Source: an uncultured Bacteroidales bacterium (GTDB taxonomy: Bacteria; Bacteroidota; Bacteroidia; Bacteroidales; Bacteroidaceae). From it: 23,439 nt of DNA. A program made the position numbers and the translations under genes. Of the stretch, positions 16,006-23,439 are shown piece by piece (the stretch's first letter is position 1; each line of letters begins with the position of its first letter). Under the pieces are notes generated by a model, which worked only from the letters and a program-made list of their open reading frames with translations, had not been told where the DNA came from and made no database searches. The DNA lies in assembly GCA_902783615.1 (NCBI GenBank), contig CACZRQ010000200.1:1-23439 (forward strand), given 5' to 3'.

Positions 16006-17187
16006 TTACTGCATTGCACTCTGCAAGTTGCCTTCTTTCTGATCCTTCAGGTTCTGCTGATAGATTTCTTCTTTCTCAGCAGAGGTGATAGGCTGAATCA
16101 TGGCGCCGTCGCGCAGGGTCTGGATGCCTTCGATGGCAATCTTGTCACCAGCCTTCAAACCAGCCAATACCACAAAGTTCTTGCCATCAGCCACTGGGTG
16201 ACAAGTGATTTCAGTAGTCTTCACGGTGTTGTCGGACTGCAACAGATAAACGAAACGCTTGTCCTGCACCTCGAAAGTAGCACTCTGAGGCACTAGGATG
16301 ATGTTCTCCAAGTCATTAGGGAATACCACATTCACGGTAGAACCTCTACGGAGCACCTTCTTTGGATTGGGGAACAGGGCTCGCAGGTTCACCGAACCGG
16401 TAGTCATATCGATATCACCACTGATTGTCTCCACGTGGCCAGTCTCGCTATACATGGAACCATCAATCAGTTGCAGACGTACTGCAGGGAAGTTCTTCAG
16501 AATGTCGTCTGCACCATTGCTCTCGGTCATCTCTAACAGTTCACGTTCTGTCATGCTGAAATAAGCATACATGTTGCTCAGGTCGCTTACGGTAGTCAGG
16601 GGCTGAGCCGATGATGGGTTTACCAAGCTACCCAGACGATAAGGAATCTGACCCACTACGCCATCGGTAGGACTGGTAACTGTGGTGTACTGCAAGTTCT
16701 TCTGCGCATTAGCCAATGCTGCTTCAGCCTGAGCCAGACCAGCCTTTGCACTGGCCAGTTGGTTTTCCTGCATCTGCAGGTCGTAGTCACTGGTAATGTT
16801 CTTCTCGTTCAGTCGTCTGCGGTTATCCACTGTCAGTTGTTGTGTTGCAACAGTAGCCTTGGCACTCTCAACGGCAGCTTTTGCCTGATTAACAGCGGCA
16901 ATGTACTGTGTTTGGTCAATGGTGAACAACACTTGTCCGCGTCTAACCACCGAACCTTCATCCACATGCAGGTGGGTGATGAAACCACTGACCATGGGGC
17001 GAATGTCAACATCCTGTTTACCCTTGATGGTTGCAGGATAAGAGTTAGTCAGGTGAGAGGTTGTAGTACTCATCGTTGCCACAGTAATCTTTGGTGCATT
17101 GCCACCACCCTGTGAACTGCCTCCACCTCCACAGCTGCTCAGCAAAGCCATACAGCTGGCAGCTACTAAAATCAATCTACTCTTCAT
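16006..17187 (-). CDS. RND efflux periplasmic adaptor lipoprotein (AcrA/MFP family)
   Basis: Bridges the inner-membrane pump and the outer-membrane channel. It encodes 393 residues with lipobox LLSSC (Cys19) followed by a Gly/Ser linker. The lipoyl half-motif lies at about 60-91 (VDIRPMVSGFITHLHVDEGS). A helical coiled-coil hairpin spans about 97-165 (QAKAAVESAKATVATQQ..., AEAALANAQKNL). The second lipoyl half begins TVTSPTDGVVGQI (168-180). A beta-barrel and membrane-proximal domain follow, ending near ILVPQSATFEVQDKRFVYLL. It is first in the operon, with its own promoter and a leader of about 70 nt carrying an inverted repeat. Confidence 0.95.
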   Translation of the reverse strand: MKSRLILVAASCMALLSSCGGGGSSQGGGNAPKITVATMSTTTSHLTNSYPATIKGKQDVDIRPMVSGFITHLHVDEGSVVRRGQVLFTIDQTQYIAAVNQAKAAVESAKATVATQQLTVDNRRRLNEKNITSDYDLQMQENQLASAKAGLAQAEAALANAQKNLQYTTVTSPTDGVVGQIPYRLGSLVNPSSAQPLTTVSDLSNMYAYFSMTERELLEMTESNGADDILKNFPAVRLQLIDGSMYSETGHVETISGDIDMTTGSVNLRALFPNPKKVLRRGSTVNVVFPNDLENIILVPQSATFEVQDKRFVYLLQSDNTVKTTEITCHPVADGKNFVVLAGLKAGDKIAIEGIQTLRDGAMIQPITSAEKEEIYQQNLKDQKEGNLQSAMQ

Positions 17188-17228
17188 ACAATTTTACTAT
17201 TATAATTACTATTTTTATACTGCTCAGG

Positions 17229-17247
17229 GAAACTTTCCAAAAGTTTC
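17229..17247. promoter_or_regulatory. Inverted repeat in the efflux-operon leader
   Basis: GAAACTTT-CCA-AAAGTTTC is a perfect inverted repeat with 8-bp arms and a 3-bp spacer. It starts about 17 nt downstream of the -7 box on the minus strand and about 40 nt upstream of the adaptor ATG. It could be a repressor operator or an RNA hairpin in the leader. Confidence 0.6.
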
Positions 17248-17263
17248 AGAGTTTTGCAAGATG

Positions 17264-17293
17264 CAAAGATACTGTTTTTCTTGCATGTGGCAA
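17264..17293 (-). promoter_or_regulatory. Promoter of the RND efflux operon
   Basis: On the minus strand TTG (17293-17291) is 19 nt upstream of TATCTTTG (17271-17264), a perfect -7 box. Transcription would start near 17258 and give a leader of about 70 nt. Confidence 0.75.
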
Positions 17294-17356
17294 TGCCTTT
17301 ATTCTTATTTTTGTAATATTTTCACTTTTTAAGTATGATTTTTGGCAGAGAACCTT

Positions 17357-17364
17357 TAATTTTG
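17357..17364 (+). promoter_or_regulatory. -7 box for the Ig-like lipoprotein gene
   Basis: TAATTTTG matches TAnnTTTG and ends 4 nt before the ATG at 17369. This makes either a leaderless start at 17369 or a later start likely. It is divergent from the efflux promoter. Confidence 0.6.
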
Positions 17365-17368
17365 CACC

Positions 17369-19345
17369 ATGTTTTATTTTAACAGTAAATATGGTGTTCG
17401 TTTATTGAAGCGTGGTGCACTGCCTCTGGTGGTTGTTGCTGCGTTTCTCTATTCATGCGCCAGTGTGGGTACATTGGGTGGTGGCGATTACGATGAAACA
17501 CCTCCTAAGTTCTTGAAAGGCAACCCTGCTCCAGGCGAGCTGAATGCTTCCCGTAAGCGTGTTACCATCGAGTTTGATGAATACCTGAAGTTGGACAAGC
17601 CTCAGGATAAAATTGTGATTTCCCCTCCTCAGGTGAAACAGGCCAATGTGCGAGCCGTAGGCAAGAAGGTGCAAATCGACTTGCAGGACACTCTCATTCC
17701 CAATACTACCTATACCATCGACTTTGGCGATGCTATTCAGGATAATAATGAGGGCAATCCTTTGGAGAACTTTGTCTATACTTTCTCTACAGGTGAACAG
17801 CTTGATTCCATGGAAGTTTCTGGCACTGTGCTGAATGCCCGCAACCTGGAACCCATCAAGGGTATGATGGTGGGTTTGCATGTCGATTTGGCCGACTCGG
17901 CTTTCAAGACTAAGCCTTTCGACCGTGTGGGACGCACCGATAGCCGAGGCAAGTTCACCATCAAGGGTGTGGCACCTGGTGAGTATCACATCTTCGCCTT
18001 GACAGAAACCGACCAGAATTATTACTACTCGCAATCCACTGAAACAGTGGCCTTTCGTGATTCTCTGGTCATCCCTTCCTTCGATTTGCGCATGCGTCAG
18101 GATACCACATGGATTGACTCTTTGGTAATCGATACCATCGTGGAGCGTCAATACACCCATTATATGCCTGATGACCTGATTCTGAAAGCTTTCGTCAACC
18201 ACAAGAAAGACCAGCGTCTGGCTAAGTCGGAGCGTACCACCAAGAAGGACTTCTCCTTGTTCTTCACGGCTCCTGCCGATACTTTCCCCACCATTCGTGG
18301 CTTGAATTTCGACGAGACCGATGCTTTTGTGATTGAGAAACTTACAGAACGCATCGACACCCTGAAGTATTGGATCAAGGACTCGCTCATCTACCAGCTC
18401 GACACCTTGGAGATGGAGGTCTCCTATTTATATACCGATACCCTCAAGCAACTGGTGCCTCGCACCGATACCCTCAAGCTGGCTTCCAAGGAAAAACCGA
18501 AAAGCGAGAAGGAGTTGAAAAAGGAACAGGAAGCAAAAGAGAAAGAGGAGAAAGAACATCGTGAAAAGGGTGATACCTTGGAAGTTGCCCCCAAGATTGA
18601 GTTTCTGACGGTGGACATTTATGCGCCATCAAGCATCGATGTGTACGATTACCTCACCCTCACTTTCCCTGAGCCTGTACAGAGTCTGGATTCTGCTGCT
18701 TTCCACCTGAGGCAGAAGGTCGATACGCTTTGGAACGACATTCCTTTCGAATTGCAGCGCGACACCTTGGATGTCAAGGTTTACAACGTCTATGGCGACT
18801 GGAAACCTGGCGAGTCTTATGCATTTGAGGTGGACAGTGCCGCAGTAACTGGCATCTATGGACGTTTTATAGATAAACAGAAGAAAGAGTTCAAGGCGAA
18901 GACCTTGGACAGCTACGGACAAGTGTTCTTCAATATTGTGGGTGCGCAGGAAGGCGATTTCGTGGAGTTGCTCGATACGAAAGACGAGGTGGTGCGCACG
19001 GTGGATGTGGAGAATGGCAGGGCCGATTTCTATTACCTGAATCCAGGCAAGTATGCCGCCCGACTGGTGAGGGACACCAATCGCAATGGCATGTGGGATA
19101 CAGGTAATTATGAAGAAAAGATCCAGCCAGAAGATGTGTTCTATTACAAGAACATGATTGAGTTTAAGGCCAACTTCGATGTGTTGCAGGACTGGGATTT
19201 GAACGAGCTGACCTTAGATCGTCAGAAACCAGATGACATCAAGAAGCAGAAGCCAGACAACGACAAGGACAAGAATAAGAATAGGAATAGGAACAATAAC
19301 AACAACAATAGGAATACCAACAACAGAAATACAAATAGGAGATAA
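17369..19345 (+). CDS. Large Ig-like domain lipoprotein (SbsA_Ig-type)
   Basis: Encodes 658 residues from the ATG at 17369. Starting instead at the TTG at 17405 gives a classic lipoprotein signal (MKRGALPLVVVAAFLYSC), which I think is at least as likely. After the lipid Cys come an SbsA-type Ig-like domain (about 42-142, PPKFLKGNPAPGELNASRK...) and a carboxypeptidase-regulatory/CnaB-like fold (about 148-215, SGTVLNARNLEPIKG, TDSRGKFTIKGVAPGEYHIFAL). A highly charged Lys/Glu linker follows (about 373-402). Then come more beta domains with a DTNRNGMWDTGN loop (569-580) that resembles a calcium-binding turn, and an Asn/Arg-rich tail (about 634-658). It is probably a surface or periplasmic envelope protein. 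The next gene starts 3 nt after the stop codon. Confidence 0.8.
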   Translation: MFYFNSKYGVRLLKRGALPLVVVAAFLYSCASVGTLGGGDYDETPPKFLKGNPAPGELNASRKRVTIEFDEYLKLDKPQDKIVISPPQVKQANVRAVGKKVQIDLQDTLIPNTTYTIDFGDAIQDNNEGNPLENFVYTFSTGEQLDSMEVSGTVLNARNLEPIKGMMVGLHVDLADSAFKTKPFDRVGRTDSRGKFTIKGVAPGEYHIFALTETDQNYYYSQSTETVAFRDSLVIPSFDLRMRQDTTWIDSLVIDTIVERQYTHYMPDDLILKAFVNHKKDQRLAKSERTTKKDFSLFFTAPADTFPTIRGLNFDETDAFVIEKLTERIDTLKYWIKDSLIYQLDTLEMEVSYLYTDTLKQLVPRTDTLKLASKEKPKSEKELKKEQEAKEKEEKEHREKGDTLEVAPKIEFLTVDIYAPSSIDVYDYLTLTFPEPVQSLDSAAFHLRQKVDTLWNDIPFELQRDTLDVKVYNVYGDWKPGESYAFEVDSAAVTGIYGRFIDKQKKEFKAKTLDSYGQVFFNIVGAQEGDFVELLDTKDEVVRTVDVENGRADFYYLNPGKYAARLVRDTNRNGMWDTGNYEEKIQPEDVFYYKNMIEFKANFDVLQDWDLNELTLDRQKPDDIKKQKPDNDKDKNKNRNRNNNNNNRNTNNRNTNRR

Positions 19346-19348
19346 AAG

Positions 19349-20173
19349 ATGAAGAAGTTTTTGGCTACTATATTGATGATGCTGGCACTGATGCCTCTGC
19401 AGATGAAGGCTCAGCAGTGTGAGGTGGAGAACCTGGCTTTCAAGGCAGGCGAGAGTGTGAGGTACGACCTGTATTTCGATTGGGGTATCATCTGGAAAAA
19501 GGTGGGTTATGCCACTTTCACCACCGATCTTACCACCTACGAGGGTCAGCCAGCCTACGATATCCGTCTCATGGCAGTAGGTAGCAAGGAAGCCGACATG
19601 CTATTCAAGTTGCGCGATTCGTTGCAGGTGTATATGACAGAACGCCTTGAACCTCTGTATTATAAGAAAGCTGCGGAGGAAGGTAGCCACTATTCTGTGG
19701 ATGAGGCTTGGTATAGTCGCGAGGGTGGGGTGAGCAAGGTGCATCAGTTGCGCACTCGTCCTGGAGTGGCCGACTTTGAACCTATGGAGAGCGATACCGA
19801 AGATAGCCGTTGCATCTACGATATGCTCAGCATCATTGCCCGTGCCCGCAATTTCTCTAACGAGCATTTCATGCAAGGACATCAAACCACCCTGCCTTTG
19901 GCCACTGGCCGCAAGGTAGAGGAAGAAACGCTCATTTGCCTGGGCGACAATACCATCAAGGCCAAGGATGGCAAGAAATATGCCTGCAAGGGCTTCTCGC
20001 TCTATGCCTACGATAAGGATGGCGAGAAGAGCGAAATCCTGCGGTTCTACATCACCGACGATGCCAATCGCCTGCCCATCCGCATCGATTTCTACCTCAA
20101 GATTGGGTCAGCCAAAGCCTATCTGAAAGAGGTGAAAGGCAATGCCCACCCATTGACATCAGCCAAGAAATAG
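19349..20173 (+). CDS. DUF3108 domain-containing periplasmic/envelope protein
   Basis: Encodes 274 residues. A signal peptide (MKKFLATILMMLALMPLQMKAQ) is followed by one DUF3108-like domain: the start ENLAFKAGESVRYDLYFDWG, VGYATFTT, LRDSLQVYMTERLEPLYYKK, and the C-terminal RLPIRIDFYLKIGSAKAYL. Members are predicted beta-rich envelope proteins, but no reaction is known. The AGGAG in the last codons of the preceding gene serves as its ribosome-binding site, so it is tightly coupled to the Ig-like lipoprotein and probably works with it. Two hairpins follow the stop codon. Confidence 0.85.
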   Translation: MKKFLATILMMLALMPLQMKAQQCEVENLAFKAGESVRYDLYFDWGIIWKKVGYATFTTDLTTYEGQPAYDIRLMAVGSKEADMLFKLRDSLQVYMTERLEPLYYKKAAEEGSHYSVDEAWYSREGGVSKVHQLRTRPGVADFEPMESDTEDSRCIYDMLSIIARARNFSNEHFMQGHQTTLPLATGRKVEEETLICLGDNTIKAKDGKKYACKGFSLYAYDKDGEKSEILRFYITDDANRLPIRIDFYLKIGSAKAYLKEVKGNAHPLTSAKK

Positions 20174-20175
20174 TA

Positions 20176-20194
20176 ATGACGCTAGAAGCGTCAT
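20176..20194 (+). other. Perfect 7-bp hairpin right after the DUF3108 stop codon
   Basis: ATGACGC pairs with GCGTCAT around the loop TAGAA, starting 3 nt after the TAG stop codon. There is no T-run, so it may protect the mRNA 3' end rather than terminate transcription. Confidence 0.6.
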
Positions 20195-20203
20195 CCTAAT
20201 CAT

Positions 20204-20244
20204 AGCCGCGGGTTCGTACAACCTGCGGCTTACTTTATTTTTTT
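20204..20244 (+). terminator. Rho-independent terminator of the Ig-like/DUF3108 operon
   Basis: AGCCGCGGGTT (20204-20214) pairs with AACCTGCGGCT (20220-20230), one G-T wobble, around the loop CGTAC, and is followed by the T-rich tail TACTTTATTTTTTT. Confidence 0.9.
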
Positions 20245-20326
20245 CACCTTATTATATATATAGGAGTAGATTTTAAGACAAAATTGAACGATATTTTGGC
20301 ATTTTTTAAAAAAAAATAGCAAATAA

Positions 20327-20357
20327 TTTGCAATTAATAAGATTTTGGGTAACTTTG
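20327..20357 (+). promoter_or_regulatory. Strong Bacteroidetes promoter of the SusC-like gene
   Basis: TTTG (20327-20330), exactly 19 nt, then TAACTTTG (20350-20357) matches both consensus elements perfectly. A/T-rich tracts (A9 and T6) lie just upstream. Transcription would start near 20363. Confidence 0.85.
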
Positions 20358-20362
20358 CACCC

Positions 20363-20519
20363 AGTTTTATGCATTGAGTTTATTTAGCAAATGTGAATGT
20401 AAAGAATGAATTCTGTGTTCTTATTGCTGCAAAAATGGTGATAAATGGGAATTATCGTTACACGCGCGACAAATAGACTGTAAGCAAATATTAGTTAAAA
20501 TTAAGTTAAGAGTTTTTTT
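20363..20519 (+). promoter_or_regulatory. Long 5' leader of the SusC-like gene
   Basis: About 157 nt lie between the predicted transcription start and the ATG, without a convincing short ORF. Weak stems such as GATAA/TTATC (near 20442-20458) and AAGAA/TTCTT (near 20401-20421) can be drawn. No known riboswitch is recognisable. The sequence just before the ATG is a T-run with no Shine-Dalgarno site. Confidence 0.45.
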
Positions 20520-23439
20520 ATGAAAAAGAAATTCATGCTGTTCTTGGCCTGCCTGTTCATGGGAATAGGATTGGCGACCGCCCAGGTCACAAGAGTGACA
20601 GGTATTGTCACTTCTTCTGAGGACGGACTGCCAGTAACTGGTGCGTCTGTCTTAGTTAAGGGCACAAACGTGGGCACTATTACCGACATCGACGGTAATT
20701 TCACCATCAACAACGTGCCAAGTCATGCCACTACGCTGGTAATTTCATTCATTGGTATGCAGACACAGGAGGTTCCAATCAAAGAAGCCGTGCGTGTGAT
20801 GCTGCGTCCTGACAGTGAGTTGCTGGACGAAGTGGTGGTAACCGCTATGGGTATCTCTAAGGAGAAGAAAGCCTTGGGTTATGCTGTGCAGGATGTGAAG
20901 TCAGACAAGCTGATGCAGGGTATGAGTACCGACTTGGCTGGTGCCATCTCTGGTAAGGTATCAGGTTTGAACATCACCGCTTCTTCTGGTATGCCTGGTG
21001 CATCATCTCACATCACCATCCGTGGTGCTCGTTCATTCGATGGCGATAACACCCCTCTGTATGTGGTAGATGGTATGCCTATCGCATCATCTGCTCCTTC
21101 TACAGGTTCTTCTGTTACAGGTGCCGACTATGCAAGCCGTTCTTTGGATATCGACCCTAACGATATCGAGAGCGTGAACATCCTGAAAGGTCAGGCTGCT
21201 TCTGCACTGTATGGTATGCGTGCTTCCAATGGTGTGATCATCATCACCACCAAGAGTGGTAAGGGATTGCAGCAGGGTAAGCCACAGATCACCTTCAACA
21301 CTAACCTGACTTTCTCAAAGGTTTCTACTTATCCTGAGATGCAGAAGGAATTTGCACAGGGTTCAGGTGGCAAGTTCTCTCCAACGGCTTCTACCGCTTG
21401 GGGTCCTAAGATTGTTGACCTGCCAAAAGACCCTGGTTATGGTGGTGAAACAGAAAACCGCTATACTTCTGCTGAGGGCATGCACCCAGGACAATACTAC
21501 AGTCCTAAGCATGCAGCTGCTGGTTTGAGTCCTTGGGTAACTCCAGGTTCTTACGACAATGTTCGCGATTTCTTCAAGACTGGTGCTGCTTGGACTAACA
21601 ATGTAACCATCTCTCAGAACTTCGGTAAGGGTGACTACTCATTCTCTATTGGTAACACCAACCAGAAGGGTATTGTAAAGAATACTGGTATGGAGCGTTA
21701 CAATGCCAAGATGAATGGTAACCTGAAGATCAACAGCTACCTGTCAACAGGTTTCTCTGGCAACTTCGTGGCTTCTAAGATCAAGAAGCAGTCTGGTGCT
21801 AACGATGGTTTGATGGCTACACTGTGGGGTGCTCCTCCTTCGTACAACATGAAGGGTATTCCAAGCCATGCAGAAGGCGATCCTTACACTCAGGTTCACT
21901 TCCGTTCTCTGACGTTCGATAACCCTTACTGGGCTGTTGAAAACAACGAATTTTCAGAGCGTTCACAGCGTTTCTTCGGTAATGCTTACCTGCGCTTCCA
22001 GTATCCTATCAAGGAGAACATGAAGGTGGATGTGAAATACCAGCTTGGTGTCGATGCTTACACCACTTCTTATAAGGATCTGTTCGGCTATGGCCATAAG
22101 AACAGCGACGGTGAGGTTAGCAACGACACTCGTACAGTGAACGAGCTGAACTCTCTGCTCACTGCAACCTTCGATTGGAACATCACCGAAGATCTGCACC
22201 TGAACTTCCTGTATGGTAATGAAATCGTGCAGAACAAGTACCATAACGAAAGCTCTTTCGGTAACCACTTCAACTTCGCTGGTTGGAACCACATGAACAA
22301 CATTTCAACCTATAGCGCTGGTGAGTCAATCCGTAAGACCCGTACCATTGGTAACTTTGTGAACCTGTCACTCGACTGGAAGAACATGTTGTTCTTGAAT
22401 GCAACAGGTCGTCAGGACATCGCTTCTACGATGCCTCGCAACAACCGTAGATTCTTCTACCCATCAGTATCTCTGGGCTTCATCTTCACCGAGTTAGAGC
22501 CTTTGAAGAACGACATTCTCACCTACGGTAAGATTCGTGGTTCATACGCTGAGGTAGGTCAGGCAGGTACATACTATCCTTCTTACTACAGCACTCCTGG
22601 TTACGGTGGCGGTTTCTCATCAGGTACCCCATTCCAGTACCCAACCAACGGCGTGGTTGCTTACACTCCTTCAAGCACCATCTACGACCCGAACTTGAAA
22701 CCCCAGAACACAAGATCTTGGGAGGTAGGTGTTGACCTTGGCTTCCTGAATGGTCTCGTAACCTTCGAATATACTTATTCTCGTCAGAACGTGAAGGACC
22801 AGATCTTTGGTGTGCCTTTGGCAGGTTCAACTGGTTACGGTCAGTTGGTAACCAACGGTGGTAAGATTCATACCAACTCTCATGAGTTCACCCTGGGTGT
22901 GAAACCTATCCAGACCAAGAACTTCAAGTGGGATGTTTCTGTTAACTTCACCAAGGTTGACAACTATGTTGACGAACTGGCAGAAGGTGTGAACAGTATC
23001 TTCTTGGGTGGTTTCACCGAGCCTCAGGTTCGTGCCGGTATTGGCGACAAGTTCCCTGTACTCTATGGTACAAGCTTCCTGCGTAACGAGAAGGGTCAGA
23101 TCGTTGTTGACGAAGATGGTCTGCCACAGGTAGGCGAGGAGAAGGTGATTGGTTCTGTAGCTCCTGACTTCCAGATGGGCTTCAACACCAGCTTCGAGAT
23201 CTACAAGTTCAAGCTGAGTGCAACCATTGACTGGAAGAAGGGTGGTGAAATGTACTACGGTTCTTACACCATGATGGACTACTACGGTTCAAGCAAGCGT
23301 TCAGCCGACTTCCGCAACATGGATAAGTTCCTGTGCGAGTGGCCTGCAGTGAAGGAAGATGGTTCACCAAACGACATCTATATCTCTGGTAGCGATGCTT
23401 TCTACTATTTCAACGTGCTGAGCGATATCTCAGAGTCAT
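20520..23439 (+). CDS. SusC/RagA-family TonB-linked outer-membrane receptor (3' end cut)
   Basis: Imports oligosaccharides or peptides through a TonB-dependent barrel, usually with a SusD-type lipoprotein lid. The frame is open from the ATG at 20520 to the window edge (973 codons). A signal peptide ends at ATA-Q (residue 21). A CarboxypepD_reg-like domain follows (about 25-100, VTGIVTSSEDGLPVTGASVLVKG, TITDIDGNFTI). Next come the SusC linker LLDEVVVTAMG, a plug domain (about 105-245, GKVSGLNITASSGMPGASS, LYVVDGMPI, ILKGQAASALYG, GVIIITTKSG) and barrel strands. Codon use is strongly biased to GGT/AAC/ATC, as in highly expressed genes. A susD partner would be expected just downstream, outside the window. 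No sigma/anti-sigma pair precedes it. Confidence 0.95.
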   Translation, partial: MKKKFMLFLACLFMGIGLATAQVTRVTGIVTSSEDGLPVTGASVLVKGTNVGTITDIDGNFTINNVPSHATTLVISFIGMQTQEVPIKEAVRVMLRPDSELLDEVVVTAMGISKEKKALGYAVQDVKSDKLMQGMSTDLAGAISGKVSGLNITASSGMPGASSHITIRGARSFDGDNTPLYVVDGMPIASSAPSTGSSVTGADYASRSLDIDPNDIESVNILKGQAASALYGMRASNGVIIITTKSGKGLQQGKPQITFNTNLTFSKVSTYPEMQKEFAQGSGGKFSPTASTAWGPKIVDLPKDPGYGGETENRYTSAEGMHPGQYYSPKHAAAGLSPWVTPGSYDNVRDFFKTGAAWTNNVTISQNFGKGDYSFSIGNTNQKGIVKNTGMERYNAKMNGNLKINSYLSTGFSGNFVASKIKKQSGANDGLMATLWGAPPSYNMKGIPSHAEGDPYTQVHFRSLTFDNPYWAVENNEFSERSQRFFGNAYLRFQYPIKENMKVDVKYQLGVDAYTTSYKDLFGYGHKNSDGEVSNDTRTVNELNSLLTATFDWNITEDLHLNFLYGNEIVQNKYHNESSFGNHFNFAGWNHMNNISTYSAGESIRKTRTIGNFVNLSLDWKNMLFLNATGRQDIASTMPRNNRRFFYPSVSLGFIFTELEPLKNDILTYGKIRGSYAEVGQAGTYYPSYYSTPGYGGGFSSGTPFQYPTNGVVAYTPSSTIYDPNLKPQNTRSWEVGVDLGFLNGLVTFEYTYSRQNVKDQIFGVPLAGSTGYGQLVTNGGKIHTNSHEFTLGVKPIQTKNFKWDVSVNFTKVDNYVDELAEGVNSIFLGGFTEPQVRAGIGDKFPVLYGTSFLRNEKGQIVVDEDGLPQVGEEKVIGSVAPDFQMGFNTSFEIYKFKLSATIDWKKGGEMYYGSYTMMDYYGSSKRSADFRNMDKFLCEWPAVKEDGSPNDIYISGSDAFYYFNVLSDISES

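Noticed and set aside
17188..17368. Regulator gene for the efflux operon
   Set aside because: No open frame of regulator size or helix-turn-helix motif is present; the region is a divergent promoter spacer.
20520..23439. Frameshift or break in the SusC-like gene
   Set aside because: The frame was read through to the window edge with no stop codon; only the 3' end is missing.

Overview
The window looks like a chromosome segment from a Bacteroidales bacterium, most likely Prevotella or a close relative. The evidence is a SusC/RagA-type TonB-linked outer-membrane protein, two-component-free housekeeping genes of Bacteroidetes type (alpha2 GlyRS, a ParC of about 890 residues, DUF3108 and DUF3316-like envelope proteins), many lipoprotein signals, weak Shine-Dalgarno sequences, and repeated Bacteroidetes promoter boxes (TAnnTTTG, in the best cases with TTTG 19-20 nt upstream). 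I see no transposase, integrase, phage gene or CRISPR array. The region is ordinary core/envelope chromosome rather than an island.

Layout. 1-84: tRNA-Ser(CGA), minus strand, cut by the window edge. 188-766: small outer-membrane beta-barrel protein, followed by a strong hairpin. 835-2862: priA, which lacks the usual winged-helix segment. 2933-3334: small single-span membrane protein of unknown function. 3338-3419: tRNA-Leu(TAG), minus strand. 7983 down to 3475, minus strand: operon parC, DUF3316-like outer-membrane protein, S41 peptidase lipoprotein. 8093-10301, plus strand: glyS, then an FKBP-type prolyl isomerase lipoprotein. 10302-10462: convergent spacer packed with small palindromes. 17187 down to 10463, minus strand: complete tripartite RND efflux operon (adaptor, pump, outer-membrane channel), then an LpxA-family acyltransferase. 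17369-20173, plus strand: large Ig-like lipoprotein coupled to a DUF3108 protein. 20174-20519: tandem hairpins, a textbook Bacteroidetes promoter and a long leader. 20520 to the end: SusC/RagA-family receptor, cut by the window edge.

Most genes serve the cell envelope: export, lipid A-type acylation, periplasmic folding and proteolysis, and nutrient uptake. They are mixed with DNA and translation functions (priA, parC, glyS, two tRNAs). No obviously new biological system is visible. The least explained signals are non-coding: 7-bp-period NATTnnn repeat arrays at several gene junctions within transcription units, a cluster of palindromes between convergent genes, an 8-bp-arm inverted repeat in the efflux leader, and a REP-like hairpin upstream of lpxA.
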